Counted from the first letter of the stretch, positions 1 through 8,977 are shown. The stretch is 41,474 bases of DNA from Acidimicrobiales bacterium (GCA_017883045.1 JADGOJ010000010.1:1-41474), one strand, 5' to 3'. Notes: a model not told the origin generated them from the sequence alone. Numbers and translations are program-made.

Positions 1-2
1 AC

Positions 3-854
3 GTGGAATCACCTACCCTGCCCCCACAGGGTGTAACAGTACGTGCACGTCGATGGCGCCGTGTGCGACGTATTGTTGCACTCCCCTTAGCCGCGATCGC
101 GCTCTCGGGTTGCACCGTACCCACCTTCGGGGCGAGCAAGGGCGCGACCACTACCTCCCGATCGGTGTTCCACCTCTGGCAGGGATTCTCGGTCGGCGCC
201 GCGATAATCGGTGGCTTCGTCGTCTTGCTGATCCTGTACGCGGTGCTGCGCTACCGACGCAAGGGTGGCGAAATCCCCAAGCAGACGCAGTACCACATCC
301 CGCTCGAGATGGTCTACACCGTCGTGCCGATCCTCATCGTCTTTGGCCTCTTCGCCGCGACCCTCGTCGTCGAGAACAAGGAGGTCGCCAACCCCAAGAC
401 CGCCGTCACTGTCGACGTGAACGCGTTCCAGTGGGGTTGGAAGTTCTCGTATCCGGGCACGTCGGTCGTCGTCGTCGGCCAGACGACCCAGGACCCGGTC
501 ATGGTGATCCCGGTGAACACCGACGTGCACATCAATCTGACCTCGACCGACGTGATCCACGGGTTCTACGTGAAGGAGTTCAACTTCTCGAGGTACGCGC
601 TTCCCGGCGTCGTGAACCAGTTCACCATCCGAGCCGTCAACACCGGCACCTACTTCGGCCAGTGCACGCAACTCTGCGGCCTCTACCACTCGCTCATGTT
701 CTTCAAGGTCAAGGTCGTGACCTCGAGCCAGTACAGCACGTGGCTTGCGGCCAACGAGAATCCCGCTGCCGCGCAGGCCTCCCAGACCGCCACCCAGCAA
801 CAGACCTCCGCCCATGTTCCTTCCAAGAACACCGCTAGTTCGGGAGCCAATTGA
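3..854 (+). CDS. ctaC: Cytochrome c oxidase subunit II (aa3 type)
   Basis: CuA-carrying subunit II, which passes electrons from cytochrome c to subunit I in the membrane. The N-terminus is basic and hydrophobic with a lipobox LSGC (residues 34-37), suggesting a lipid-anchored Cys37. Two membrane helices follow (about 60-83 and 101-124), then the periplasmic cupredoxin domain. CuA ligands are visible: a His in DVIHGFYV and the cluster C221-x3-C225-x3-H229-x2-M232. The tail is Ala/Gln/Thr rich. The GTG at position 3 gives a complete-looking signal sequence, but the true start could lie before the window. The stop overlaps the ctaD start (ATGA), so translation is probably coupled. Family assignment is secure; only the start is uncertain. 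Confidence 0.95.
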   Translation: MESPTLPPQGVTVRARRWRRVRRIVALPLAAIALSGCTVPTFGASKGATTTSRSVFHLWQGFSVGAAIIGGFVVLLILYAVLRYRRKGGEIPKQTQYHIPLEMVYTVVPILIVFGLFAATLVVENKEVANPKTAVTVDVNAFQWGWKFSYPGTSVVVVGQTTQDPVMVIPVNTDVHINLTSTDVIHGFYVKEFNFSRYALPGVVNQFTIRAVNTGTYFGQCTQLCGLYHSLMFFKVKVVTSSQYSTWLAANENPAAAQASQTATQQQTSAHVPSKNTASSGAN

Positions 855-2557
855 TGACTGACGTTCTGCACCCGCCGGTCGCCGTGCCGTCGCACGACGA
901 CCACGCTCACGACGAGCACCACGGTCCCACCGGCATCCTGAAGTGGATCACCACGACCGACCACAAGATCATCGGTCTCTCCTATACCGTGACCTCGGTG
1001 CTAATGCTCGTGATCGGCGGGCTGTTCGCCGAGATCATCAGATTCCAGCTGGCGACCCCGAACGGCAACCTGGTCTCACTCGCCCAGTACAACGAGCTGT
1101 TCACCATGCACGGATCGGTGATGATCTACCTCTTCGCCGGTCCCTTCGCGTTCGGTGGGCTGGCCAACATCATCGTGCCGATCCAGATCGGCGCACCCGA
1201 CATGGCCTTCCCGCGCCTCAACGCGCTGTCGTACTGGCTGTACCTCACTGGCGCCATCACCATGCTCACCGGGTTCTTCACCGCCGGCGGGGCGGCCAAC
1301 TTCGGCTGGGTCGGCTACGCGCCGCTGTCGAACTCGATCAACACCCCCGGCGCCGGGGCCGACCTCTGGATCGGTGGACTGCTGCTGACCGGGTTCTCCG
1401 CCATCTTCACCGGCGTCAACCTCACCGCCACCATCTTCTACCTGCGCGCACCGGGCATGACGATGTTCCGGATGCCGATCTTCACGTGGAACATGCTGGT
1501 CACGGGGCTCATGATCCTGCTGGCCTTCCCCGTGCTGACGGCCGGTCTCGTGATGCTCTACTGCGACCGCCACTTCGCCACGCACATCTATTCGGTCGCG
1601 GGAGGCGGGGTACCGGTGCTGTGGCAGCACATCTTCTGGTTCTGGGGCCATCCCGAGGTCTATATCCTCGCTCTGCCCTTCTTCGGCATGGCGACCGAGA
1701 TCATCCCGGTCTTCTCGAAGAAGCCGGTCTTCGGCTACAAGGGCATGGTGTTCGCCACGCTCTCGATCGCCGCGCTGTCGCTCGGTGTGTGGGCCCACCA
1801 CATGTTCACCACCGGCGTCGTGCTGCTGCCGTTCTTCTCGATCATGAGCCTCTTGATCGCGGTGCCGACCGGCATCAAGATCTTCAACTGGATCGGCACG
1901 ATGTGGCGGGGCCAGCTCTGGTTCTCCACGGCCATGTTGATGGCGATCGGCTTCGTCGTGACATTCCTCATCGGGGGACTCACCGGCATCTACCTGGCCA
2001 GCCCGCCCCTCGACTTCTTCACCCACGACACGTACTTCGTCGTCGCCCACTTCCACTCGGTGGTGATGGCGCTCGTGCTCGGCGGCATGGCCGGCCTCTA
2101 CTACTGGGGTCCGAAGATCACGGGCTACCTGCTCGACGAGCGTCTGGGCAAGGTCCAGTTCTGGTTCCTGTTCATCGGCACCCAGGTCTTCACCTTCCCC
2201 CAGTACCTCCTCGGCCTGCGGGGCATGCCCCGTCGCGTAGCTGTCTACCCTCACGACCCGCAGTGGAAGATGCTGAACCAGTGGAGCACCATCGGCGCCA
2301 TCTTGATCGGCATCTCGACGCTCATCTTCGTCGTGAACGTCGCCGTGAGCTGGAAGAAGCACCCGGCGGGCGACAACCCGTGGGACGCGCACACGCTCGA
2401 GTGGTTCACCACGTCGCCTCCGCCGCACCACAACTTCTACCGCCTGCCCCAGATCCGCTCGGAGCGTCCGACCTGGGACTACAACCACCCCGAGCACCGC
2501 TCGCTCGGCCACGGCAAGGGTGCCCACGGGACCGCCGAGGAGGTGGAGGCCCAATGA
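854..2557 (+). CDS. ctaD: Cytochrome c oxidase subunit I (aa3 type)
   Basis: Catalytic subunit of the proton-pumping heme-copper oxidase, 567 residues and about 12 membrane helices. By family alignment the metal ligands are H86 (heme a), H266 with Y270 in GHPEVY (CuB and cross-linked Tyr), H315-H316 (CuB), H399 (heme a3) and H401 (heme a). The Glu of HPEVY marks an A1-type enzyme with the D-channel Glu. The N-terminus carries a His/Asp-rich stretch before the first helix. ATG at 854 is chosen over TTG at 851 because it forms the ATGA overlap with ctaC. The 3' end overlaps ctaF in the same way. Subunit III is not in the window; in Actinobacteria it usually lies with the bc1 genes. Confidence 0.98.
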   Translation: MTDVLHPPVAVPSHDDHAHDEHHGPTGILKWITTTDHKIIGLSYTVTSVLMLVIGGLFAEIIRFQLATPNGNLVSLAQYNELFTMHGSVMIYLFAGPFAFGGLANIIVPIQIGAPDMAFPRLNALSYWLYLTGAITMLTGFFTAGGAANFGWVGYAPLSNSINTPGAGADLWIGGLLLTGFSAIFTGVNLTATIFYLRAPGMTMFRMPIFTWNMLVTGLMILLAFPVLTAGLVMLYCDRHFATHIYSVAGGGVPVLWQHIFWFWGHPEVYILALPFFGMATEIIPVFSKKPVFGYKGMVFATLSIAALSLGVWAHHMFTTGVVLLPFFSIMSLLIAVPTGIKIFNWIGTMWRGQLWFSTAMLMAIGFVVTFLIGGLTGIYLASPPLDFFTHDTYFVVAHFHSVVMALVLGGMAGLYYWGPKITGYLLDERLGKVQFWFLFIGTQVFTFPQYLLGLRGMPRRVAVYPHDPQWKMLNQWSTIGAILIGISTLIFVVNVAVSWKKHPAGDNPWDAHTLEWFTTSPPPHHNFYRLPQIRSERPTWDYNHPEHRSLGHGKGAHGTAEEVEAQ

Positions 2558-2946
2558 AGGTCGAAGCCAAACTGCTCTTGGGCCTGGGGCTCTTCTTCGG
2601 CCTCATGTGCCTCGTCTACTGGAACTGGAGCCTCGAGAACGCCGGCGGCGTGATGATGTTCGCGGGCATGCTGCTCGGCTTCCTGCCGGGTGGCTACTTC
2701 TACTGGTGGAGTCGTCGGATGAAGGCCCGTCCCGAGGACGACCCGTACGCGACGCAGGCCGGCGGTGCCGGCGTGGTCGGATCGTTCCCGGGCACCTCGA
2801 TCTGGCCCTTCACCTTGGGCATGGGGGCCTTCTTCATCGTCCTGGCGCTGGTGTTCGGCATCTGGTTCATGGTCCCGGGCCTCGTCCTCGTGGGCTGGGC
2901 CGCCCTCGGCGGCACGGCCGAGGGCCGACGGGGTGGCAAGGTCTAG
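2554..2946 (+). CDS. ctaF: Cytochrome c oxidase subunit IV, actinobacterial type
   Basis: Small (130 aa) integral membrane protein with four predicted helices (about 8-25, 32-50, 84-102 and 104-120) and a short polar linker around residues 52-75. Size, position directly after ctaD and helix layout match actinobacterial CtaF, a structural subunit of the aa3 oxidase in the bc1-aa3 supercomplex. The ATG overlaps the ctaD stop codon (ATGA), so the three oxidase genes read as one transcript. No catalytic residues are expected in this family. It is followed by 238 bp without a gene before the succinate dehydrogenase operon. Confidence 0.9.
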   Translation: MKVEAKLLLGLGLFFGLMCLVYWNWSLENAGGVMMFAGMLLGFLPGGYFYWWSRRMKARPEDDPYATQAGGAGVVGSFPGTSIWPFTLGMGAFFIVLALVFGIWFMVPGLVLVGWAALGGTAEGRRGGKV

Positions 2947-3184
2947 GCAACCGGCTGGGACCGAGTCACGATGCGTCATCGCGTCACGTGGTTCTCGTCC
3001 GCCACTTCCGACAAGTCGACGTCAGCCGTGCGCCGCGGTCGCGATGAGCGGTCGAAACATTTTCACCACCTCGCGAGCGGTGCAGAATGGGGCTTTCGAC
3101 CACCGTTCTCGATAAGTTCCGGTTCGAATGCTGCCTAGTATTGACAGAGCGCCCCAAGTTCGCCGTTGGTAGCAAGGAGACGAT

Positions 3185-4000
3185 GTGACCGCAGTAGAGA
3201 GTTCGACGAAGGTAGTGCTGGGTGGCACCCGAGGCGGCCCGGATGTCGCCACTCTCCGCCAGGACCGGTGGTGGATCCAGCCGGTCATCACCGTGGCGGT
3301 GCTGACCGCCTTCGTCATCTACTCGACGTGGGCCGCGTTCCAGAACCGGTACTACTACGTCGGCGCCGACGTGCACCGCGACCTCATCAGTCCCTTCTAC
3401 TCGCCCTGCCTCGCGAGCAACTGCGTACCCGGTGCCAAGGCCGGCTTCGCCTTCAGCGGCTGGACCCTCTCGCCGGCCCTGCTCATCCTGATCTTCCCGC
3501 TCGGGTTCCGACTCACCTGCTACTACTACCGTCGCAGCTACTACCGCGCGTTCTGGTGGTCTCCGCCGTCGTGCGCCGTCAGCGACGCCCACGGCTCGTA
3601 CTCGGGTGAGACCAGGTTCCCGCTCATCATGCAGAACCTGCACCGTTACTTCTTCTACGCCGGCCTCGCCTTCAACGTCCTGCTGACCTACGACGCGATC
3701 ATCGCCTTCCGCCAGCCCGGCCTGGGCCTGGGCGTCACGGTCGGCACGCTGGTCCTGCTCACCAACGCGGTGCTGCTCTGGCTGTACTCGATCAGCTGCC
3801 ACGCCTGTCGCCATCTCTGCGGAGGCCACGTCAAGAGCTTCAAGGCCCACCCGATCCGCTACCGAATCTGGAAGTTCCTGACACCCCTCAACGCCATCCA
3901 CATGAACTTCGCCTGGGCGTCGCTCGTCTTCGTGGCGCTCACCGACGTCTACGTGCGACTCGTCGCCTCGGGCGCCCTCACCGACTACAAGCTTTTCTAG
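3185..4000 (+). CDS. Succinate dehydrogenase membrane-anchor subunit (Sdh1-like)
   Basis: Polytopic protein of 271 aa with about five hydrophobic helices, placed directly before sdhA and sdhB. It resembles the single large membrane anchor of mycobacterial Sdh1 (Rv0249c type, about 270 aa) and not the separate SdhC/SdhD pair. Its expected role is to hold the catalytic dimer on the membrane and pass electrons to menaquinone. His residues in helices (for example in QNLHRYFFY and AIHMNFAW) could be heme ligands. A cysteine cluster C205-x2-C208-x3-C212 lies between helices. GTG 3185 is chosen because AAGGAGA (3174-3180) lies just upstream and the ATG two bases earlier is followed at once by a stop. 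Confidence 0.85.
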   Translation: MTAVESSTKVVLGGTRGGPDVATLRQDRWWIQPVITVAVLTAFVIYSTWAAFQNRYYYVGADVHRDLISPFYSPCLASNCVPGAKAGFAFSGWTLSPALLILIFPLGFRLTCYYYRRSYYRAFWWSPPSCAVSDAHGSYSGETRFPLIMQNLHRYFFYAGLAFNVLLTYDAIIAFRQPGLGLGVTVGTLVLLTNAVLLWLYSISCHACRHLCGGHVKSFKAHPIRYRIWKFLTPLNAIHMNFAWASLVFVALTDVYVRLVASGALTDYKLF

Positions 4001-4014
4001 ATCGAAGGATTTCC

Positions 4015-5832
4015 GTGACCACCTCCCCTTACGAACACCACGACTACGACGTCCTGATCATCGGCGCCGGTGGCGCCGGCCTGCGCGCCGCCATCGAGGC
4101 CAAGCAGCGCGGCCTGACGGTCGGCATCGTCACCAAGTCACTGCTCGGCAAGGCCCACACGGTCATGGCCGAGGGTGGCATGGCGGCGGCGATGGGCAAC
4201 GTCTCCGAGGAAGACAACTGGATGGTGCACTTTCGCGACACCATGCGCGGCGGAAAGTTCCTGAACAACTACCGCATGGCCGAACTGCACGCCAAGGAGT
4301 CCCCCGAACGCGTGTGGGAGCTCGAGCAGTGGGGTGCGCTGTTCGACCGCACGAAAGACGGCAAGATCCTCCAGCGCGACTTCGGCGGTCATCGCTACGC
4401 GCGCCTCGCTCACGTCGGCGACCGCACCGGCCTCGAGCTGATCCGCACCCTCCAGCAGAAGGTCGTGTCGATGGGCACCGACGTCTTCATGGAGTGCAAG
4501 GTGCTGAAGCTCGTGCACGACAGCGACGGGCGCGTCGCGGGCTGCGTCGCCTACTGGCGCCCGACCGGCGAGATCGTCACCTTCTCGGCGAAGGCGGTCA
4601 TCATCGCCACCGGCGGCGTCGGCAAGTCCTGGAAGTTCACGTCGAACTCGTGGGAGGGCACCGGCGACGGACACGCCATGGCGCTGTGGGCCGGCGCCAA
4701 GCTGATCGACATGGAGTGCATCCAGTTCCACCCGACCGGCATGGTCTGGCCGCTCAGCGTGCGCGGCCTGCTCGTCACTGAGGGCGTCCGCGGCGACGGC
4801 GGGGTGCTGCGCAACTCCGAGGGCCAGCGTTTCATGTTCAACTACGTCGCCGACATGTTCCGCGCGGAGACCGCCGAGTCCGAAGAGGAGGGCGACCGCT
4901 GGTACGACGACCACGCCGCGGGCCGTCGACCGCCCGAGCTGCTACCGCGCGACGAGGTGGCCCGGGCCATCAACACCGAGGTCAAGGCCGGCCGCGGCAC
5001 CCCCCACGGCGGCGTCTACCTCGACATCGCGACGCGCCGCTCGGCCGAGTTCATCCGTCGGCGCCTGCCGTCGATGTACCACCAGTTCATGGAGCTGGCC
5101 GGCGTCGACATCACGCGCGAGTCCATGGAGATCGGGCCGACGTGCCACTACATCATGGGCGGGGTCCAGGTCGATGCCGACTCCGCCGCCACCTCGGTCC
5201 CGGGCCTCTTCGCCGCCGGCGAGGCGGCCGGTGGCCTGCACGGGGCGAACCGCCTCGGCGGGAACTCGCTGAGCGACCTCGTCGTCTTCGGTCGGCGCGC
5301 GGGCATGGGCGCGGCGGACTACGTCGAGTCCGGTCAGGGCGCGCGTTCCTTCGAGATGGGAGAGGTCGAGGGGGCCGTGCGGGAGGCCCTCGCGCCGTTC
5401 GAACGCACGAGCGGAGAGAACCCCTACGACATCCAACGCGACCTCCAAGAGATGATGCAGGCGAACGTCGGCATCATCCGCACCGGTTCCGAGCTCGAGG
5501 AGGCCAAGGTCAAACTCGAGGAGTTCGTCGAGCGGGTGAAGAACATCGCCGTGAAGGGCGGGCGGGCCTACAACCCCGGCTGGAACCTCGCGACCGACCT
5601 GCCGAGCATGCTCACGGTGTCGCGCTGCACCGCGCTGGCCGCGAGCCTGCGCAAGGAGTCGCGAGGTGGTCACACCCGCGAGGACTTCCCCAAGGCCGAT
5701 CCCGAGTTCGCGAAGTTCAACTTCGCCCTGTCGAGTGACGGGGGCAACTGGGACAGCCCGGTCAGCGCCGCGCAGTCCGCGCTGCTGGCCATGCCCGACG
5801 ATCTGAAGGCGCTGCTAGAGGAGGCGAAGTAA
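4015..5832 (+). CDS. sdhA: Succinate dehydrogenase flavoprotein subunit
   Basis: FAD subunit (605 aa) oxidising succinate to fumarate in the TCA cycle. The Rossmann motif GAGGAGLRAA is near residue 17. H48 in KAHTVMAEGG matches the covalently flavinylated His of SdhA. Substrate-site motifs follow in order: QFHPTGM, VRGDGGVLRN, PTCHYIMGG and GANRLGGNSL. The GTG start has GAAGGA 5 nt upstream. The gene sits 14 bp after the membrane anchor, and its stop overlaps the sdhB start by one base (TAATG). It is closer to the mycobacterial Sdh1 type in its insertions (for example EEEGDRWYDDHAAG) than to E. coli SdhA, judged from memory. Confidence 0.97.
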   Translation: MTTSPYEHHDYDVLIIGAGGAGLRAAIEAKQRGLTVGIVTKSLLGKAHTVMAEGGMAAAMGNVSEEDNWMVHFRDTMRGGKFLNNYRMAELHAKESPERVWELEQWGALFDRTKDGKILQRDFGGHRYARLAHVGDRTGLELIRTLQQKVVSMGTDVFMECKVLKLVHDSDGRVAGCVAYWRPTGEIVTFSAKAVIIATGGVGKSWKFTSNSWEGTGDGHAMALWAGAKLIDMECIQFHPTGMVWPLSVRGLLVTEGVRGDGGVLRNSEGQRFMFNYVADMFRAETAESEEEGDRWYDDHAAGRRPPELLPRDEVARAINTEVKAGRGTPHGGVYLDIATRRSAEFIRRRLPSMYHQFMELAGVDITRESMEIGPTCHYIMGGVQVDADSAATSVPGLFAAGEAAGGLHGANRLGGNSLSDLVVFGRRAGMGAADYVESGQGARSFEMGEVEGAVREALAPFERTSGENPYDIQRDLQEMMQANVGIIRTGSELEEAKVKLEEFVERVKNIAVKGGRAYNPGWNLATDLPSMLTVSRCTALAASLRKESRGGHTREDFPKADPEFAKFNFALSSDGGNWDSPVSAAQSALLAMPDDLKALLEEAK

Positions 5833-6611
5833 TGGCTGACGTGACCATGCGAATCTGGCGGGGCGACTCGAGCGGTGGCGACTTCGAGAACTACACCCTC
5901 GCCCAGAACGAGGGCGAGGTCGTCCTCGACGTCATCCACCGCATCCAGGCCACCGAGGCCCCGGACCTGGCCTGTCGTTGGAACTGCAAGGCCGGCAAGT
6001 GCGGTTCGTGCGCCGCGGAGGTCAACGGCAAGCCCCGTCTCATGTGCATGACGCGCATGGAGGACCTGCCCGAGGGGCCGGTCACGGTGACGCCCATGAA
6101 GACCTTCCCCATCATCCGCGACCTGGTGACCGACGTCTCGTTCAACTACGCCATGGCCGAGAAGGTGCCGGCCCTGCTGCCTCCCCCGATGCCCGAGGGC
6201 GGCTACCGGATGTTCCAAGAGGACGTCGAGCGCGGCCAGGAGTTCCGCAAGTGCATCGAGTGCTTCATGTGCCAGGACGTCTGTCACGTCATCCGCGACC
6301 ACGAGGACAACAAGCAGCACTACGCCGGTCCGCGGTTCTTCATCCGCTACGCCGAGTTGGAGATGCACCCGCTCGACCAGAACGACCGACGCGAGCTGGT
6401 CCGCGAGGAGATGGGCCTGGGCTACTGCAACATCACCAAGTGCTGCACCGAGGTCTGCCCCGAGCACATCCACATCACCGACAACGCGATCATCCCGTTG
6501 AAGGAGCGCGTCGTGGACGCCAACTACGACCCGGTCGCCTGGCTGGGACGCAAGATCCGCCGCAGGACCAAGAGGACGCCGGCCGAGGCAGCGGTCCAAC
6601 CAGCGCCGTAG
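5832..6611 (+). CDS. sdhB: Succinate dehydrogenase iron-sulfur subunit
   Basis: Iron-sulfur subunit (259 aa) carrying electrons from SdhA to the membrane anchor. The N-terminal ferredoxin domain has the [2Fe-2S] set C-x4-C-x2-C-x11-C in CRWNCKAGKCGSCAAEV followed by RLMC. The C-terminal domain has CIECFMCQDVC and CNITKCCTEVCPEH, which supply the [4Fe-4S] and [3Fe-4S] ligands. Length and motif order are normal for the family. The ATG overlaps the sdhA stop by one base. A basic tail (KIRRRTKRTP) ends the protein. Confidence 0.97.
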   Translation: MADVTMRIWRGDSSGGDFENYTLAQNEGEVVLDVIHRIQATEAPDLACRWNCKAGKCGSCAAEVNGKPRLMCMTRMEDLPEGPVTVTPMKTFPIIRDLVTDVSFNYAMAEKVPALLPPPMPEGGYRMFQEDVERGQEFRKCIECFMCQDVCHVIRDHEDNKQHYAGPRFFIRYAELEMHPLDQNDRRELVREEMGLGYCNITKCCTEVCPEHIHITDNAIIPLKERVVDANYDPVAWLGRKIRRRTKRTPAEAAVQPAP

Positions 6612-6614
6612 TTC

Positions 6615-6983
6615 GTGGCGGACTTCCTGACGACCGAGTGGTTCGCCGAGCTCAACGAGACGCTGGCGGCGGCCGGCCCGGTCCCCTTCGAGAGAGGGGC
6701 GTCGGCCATTCGAGTGGTGATCGAGTTCCCCGACGCGCCCCGGGCGCTGCCCCACGCGATGACCCTCATTCTGGGCCCCGAGGGCGCCTCGGTCGACGTC
6801 GGCGACCATCTGGCGGCGGACGCGCTGATACGACTCTCCTTCGCCGACGCGGCCGCGTTGACGTCGGGCAAGTTCGACAGCGCCACGGCACTGCGCGAGG
6901 GCCGGATCAAGGTCCGCGGTGACATCAACGCAATCGTGCCGGTGCTCAACTGGCTCCAGCAGGCCCACCCGCACGCCCTCTAG
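6615..6983 (+). CDS. SCP2 sterol-carrier-fold protein
   Basis: A soluble 122-residue protein with the alternating strands and C-terminal helix of the SCP-2 sterol-transfer family; the segment around residues 81-105, containing SGKFDSATALREGRIKVRGD, is the typical conserved part. Members bind lipids or acyl-CoA; the ligand here is unknown. It starts with GTG three bases after the sdhB stop and so is probably co-transcribed with the sdh genes. A link to membrane lipid or quinone handling is only suggested by position. Confidence 0.75.
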   Translation: MADFLTTEWFAELNETLAAAGPVPFERGASAIRVVIEFPDAPRALPHAMTLILGPEGASVDVGDHLAADALIRLSFADAAALTSGKFDSATALREGRIKVRGDINAIVPVLNWLQQAHPHAL

Positions 6984-6990
6984 GTTCACG

Positions 6991-7770
6991 GTGGAACTGC
7001 CCCTGCTCGAAGACGACCTCGGCGAACCGGGGGTCCTCGAGGCCCACATGATCCACCGACGCGACGTCGCGCTGCCTCGCGTCGCGGTGCTGTGCTTCTT
7101 CAACGACCTGCTCGAACAACTCGCCGGCGAGGGACTCCTCACGACGTCGTACGTACTGCGCAGCGAGATCGGCCGCAACCCGGTCTACGAATTCGCGACC
7201 GACGGCGGTGTCGTGGCGGTCGTGCACCCCGGCGTCGGCGCGCCGCTCGCCGCCGGCTTCGTCGAGGAGATGGCGTCGCTCGGGGTGACGACCTTCGTCG
7301 CGTGCGGCGGGGCCGGGGCCCTCGTCGACGACCTGGCCCTGGGCCACGTCATGGTGGTGGCGTCGGCCCTGCGTGACGAGGGGACGAGCTTCCACTACGC
7401 GCCGCCCAGTCGCATCATCGACGCCGACCCCCTGGGGGTCGCGGTGGTACGAGAGGTGCTCGACGAACACGACGTGCCCTACTTCGTGGGGCGCACCTGG
7501 ACGACCGACGCGTTCTTTCGCGAGACGCGCGCACGAGTGGACCGGCGCATCGCCGAGGACTGCTCGATGGTCGACATGGAGTCCTCCGCCTTCCTCGCGG
7601 TGGCGCGCTACCGCGGGCTGCGCTTCGCCCAGGTCCTCTACGCCGGCGACTCGCTGGCCGGCGACGAGTGGGACAGCCGCTCGTGGGTGTCCGCCCGCTC
7701 AGTGCGCGAGGACCTCTTTCGCCTGAGTGCCATCGCCGCCCTGCGTCTGCACCAAGCGTCGCCGGGCTAG
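6991..7770 (+). CDS. Nucleoside phosphorylase (PNP/UDP family)
   Basis: A 259-residue enzyme of the purine/uridine phosphorylase superfamily, which cleaves nucleosides with phosphate to base and ribose-1-phosphate. Visible motifs are HPGVGAPLAAGF (phosphate-binding region), FVACGGAGAL (base-binding loop) and SMVDMESSAFLAVA, where the Met-Glu pair contacts ribose in this family; GDSLAGDEWD follows. The substrate cannot be decided from sequence; uridine or a purine nucleoside are both possible. GTG 6991, 7 bp after the SCP2 gene, gives MELPLLEDD; longer starts would read back into the SCP2 gene. It closes the sdh gene string and faces the beta-propeller gene. Confidence 0.82.
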   Translation: MELPLLEDDLGEPGVLEAHMIHRRDVALPRVAVLCFFNDLLEQLAGEGLLTTSYVLRSEIGRNPVYEFATDGGVVAVVHPGVGAPLAAGFVEEMASLGVTTFVACGGAGALVDDLALGHVMVVASALRDEGTSFHYAPPSRIIDADPLGVAVVREVLDEHDVPYFVGRTWTTDAFFRETRARVDRRIAEDCSMVDMESSAFLAVARYRGLRFAQVLYAGDSLAGDEWDSRSWVSARSVREDLFRLSAIAALRLHQASPG

Positions 7771-7814
7771 ACACCTCGCTTCGTCGATGAGGCGACGGCG
7801 TGGCCGGCGAAGGG

Positions 7815-8810
7815 TCAACGCGTTGAGAGTTCGGTCAACGAATTGCCGACCAGATTTGCCACCCACAGGTGCGAGCCACCCAGTGCCAGTGCGCCGGGAG
7901 CGTTGAAGCGGTAGTTCTTGCCCTTGATGACTCGCACCAGCGCGCCGGTCGTCGTGAGCTCGGTGACCGAGTTGCCGTGCACGTTGGCCACCCACACGTG
8001 GGTGCCGTCGGAGACAATGGCCGCGATGAAGTTGAAGCCATAGCTCGCACCCTTGATGACGCGCACCAGCGCGCCGGTCGTCGTGAGCTCGGTGACCGAA
8101 TTGCCGTGCACGTTGGCCACCCACACGTGGGTGCCGTCGGACGCGGTCGACGCGGGACCGTCGAATTGATACCTCGACCCCTTCACGATCCTCACGAGCG
8201 CTCCGGTGGCCGCACTCAGCTCGGTGACGGAGTTGTGGGCACTGTCGGTGACCCAGACGTGGGAGCCGTCGGAGACCAACGACCAGACCTGGTCAATGCC
8301 GTGGTCTGAGCCTTTTATGACTCGCACGAGCTCGCCGGTGGTGGCACTGAACTCGGCCACCGCGTTGTAGGACGAGTTGGTCACCCACACGTTCGAGCCG
8401 TCGGAGGCGATGAGCCCGAAGCCTTTGAAATCGCAACTCGAGCCTTTGATGACTCGCACGGGCGCACCGGTCGTGGTGAGTTCGGAGATCGAATTGCCGT
8501 GCACGTTGACCACCCACACGTTGGCGCCGTGGGTCGTGATCCACTCTGGATGATCCAAGCCGAACTTCTTCTTGATGATCTCGATCGGAGCGCCGGTGGT
8601 GGCGCTCACCACAGTGATCGAGTTGCCGCCAAGATTGACCGCCCACGCCCGCGTGTCATTGGAGGCAATCGCCACGATCTTGTTGAATCCGTAGCTTGGC
8701 CCCCGCAGGACTCTCACGAGCGCGCCGGGCGCAGCCCCGGCGCTCAGGGCCATCGCCAGACTGGACAGTGACAGCGACGCCGCCGCAAGGAGTCGGGTCG
8801 AGTGGTTCAT
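7815..8810 (-). CDS. Secreted seven-bladed beta-propeller protein
   Basis: A 331-residue protein with a Sec signal peptide (about residues 1-27, cleavage near SAGAA-PG) followed by seven near-identical repeats of about 43 residues with a core such as SDGTHVWVANVHGNSVTELT and ending in a VRVIKG-like strand. Seven repeats suit a closed seven-blade propeller, and the N-terminal GALVRVLR looks like the strand that closes the last blade. It resembles YVTN/NHL-type propellers; no catalytic residues are evident, so a binding role is likely but unknown. Start ATG 8810 has AGGAG seven bases upstream; an in-frame ATG at 8849 has no such support. It is convergent with the phosphorylase gene. Confidence 0.85.
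   Translation of the reverse strand: MNHSTRLLAAASLSLSSLAMALSAGAAPGALVRVLRGPSYGFNKIVAIASNDTRAWAVNLGGNSITVVSATTGAPIEIIKKKFGLDHPEWITTHGANVWVVNVHGNSISELTTTGAPVRVIKGSSCDFKGFGLIASDGSNVWVTNSSYNAVAEFSATTGELVRVIKGSDHGIDQVWSLVSDGSHVWVTDSAHNSVTELSAATGALVRIVKGSRYQFDGPASTASDGTHVWVANVHGNSVTELTTTGALVRVIKGASYGFNFIAAIVSDGTHVWVANVHGNSVTELTTTGALVRVIKGKNYRFNAPGALALGGSHLWVANLVGNSLTELSTR
7818..8702 (-). repeat. Seven tandem about 129-bp repeats encoding propeller blades
   Basis: The coding sequence holds seven in-frame repeats with a period of about 129-132 bp (43-44 codons). The copies at about 7930-8015 and 8059-8144 are offset by exactly 129 bp and almost identical at DNA level over about 75 bp, including synonymous sites, which points to recent duplication or gene conversion. 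The outer copies have diverged more. Confidence 0.85.
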
Positions 8811-8977
8811 GGGATATCTCCTGGTGTCTTGGGTCACGCTGCCGCTCACCGCTCCAAAGTCTGATCGCCCTGCAAACGTACGTCCCCGCAGTGACCACCG
8901 TACCGCGCGGTCCGGCGCGCCTTCGGTCGGCCTACGATGGTCTAGGGCATCCGACTTCGAATTGTCCGAGGGAGATC

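Noticed and set aside
1076..2554. Long minus-strand frame opposite ctaD (492 codons)
   Set aside because: It mirrors the codon structure of ctaD, is rich in Arg/His/Glu with no recognisable motif, and high-GC genes commonly leave such open antisense frames.
3141..3146. TTGACA upstream of the succinate dehydrogenase operon as a -35 box
   Set aside because: No acceptable -10 lies 16-18 bp downstream (CGTTGG at 17 bp).
7815..7826. TCAACGCGTTGA palindrome, similar in core to the one at 34158
   Set aside because: It overlaps the stop codon and last codons of the propeller gene; two short GC-rich palindromes are not enough to propose a shared regulator.
7818..8702. Regular repeats considered as a CRISPR array
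   Set aside because: The repeats are about 129 bp, in frame and encode propeller blades; there are no short spacers.
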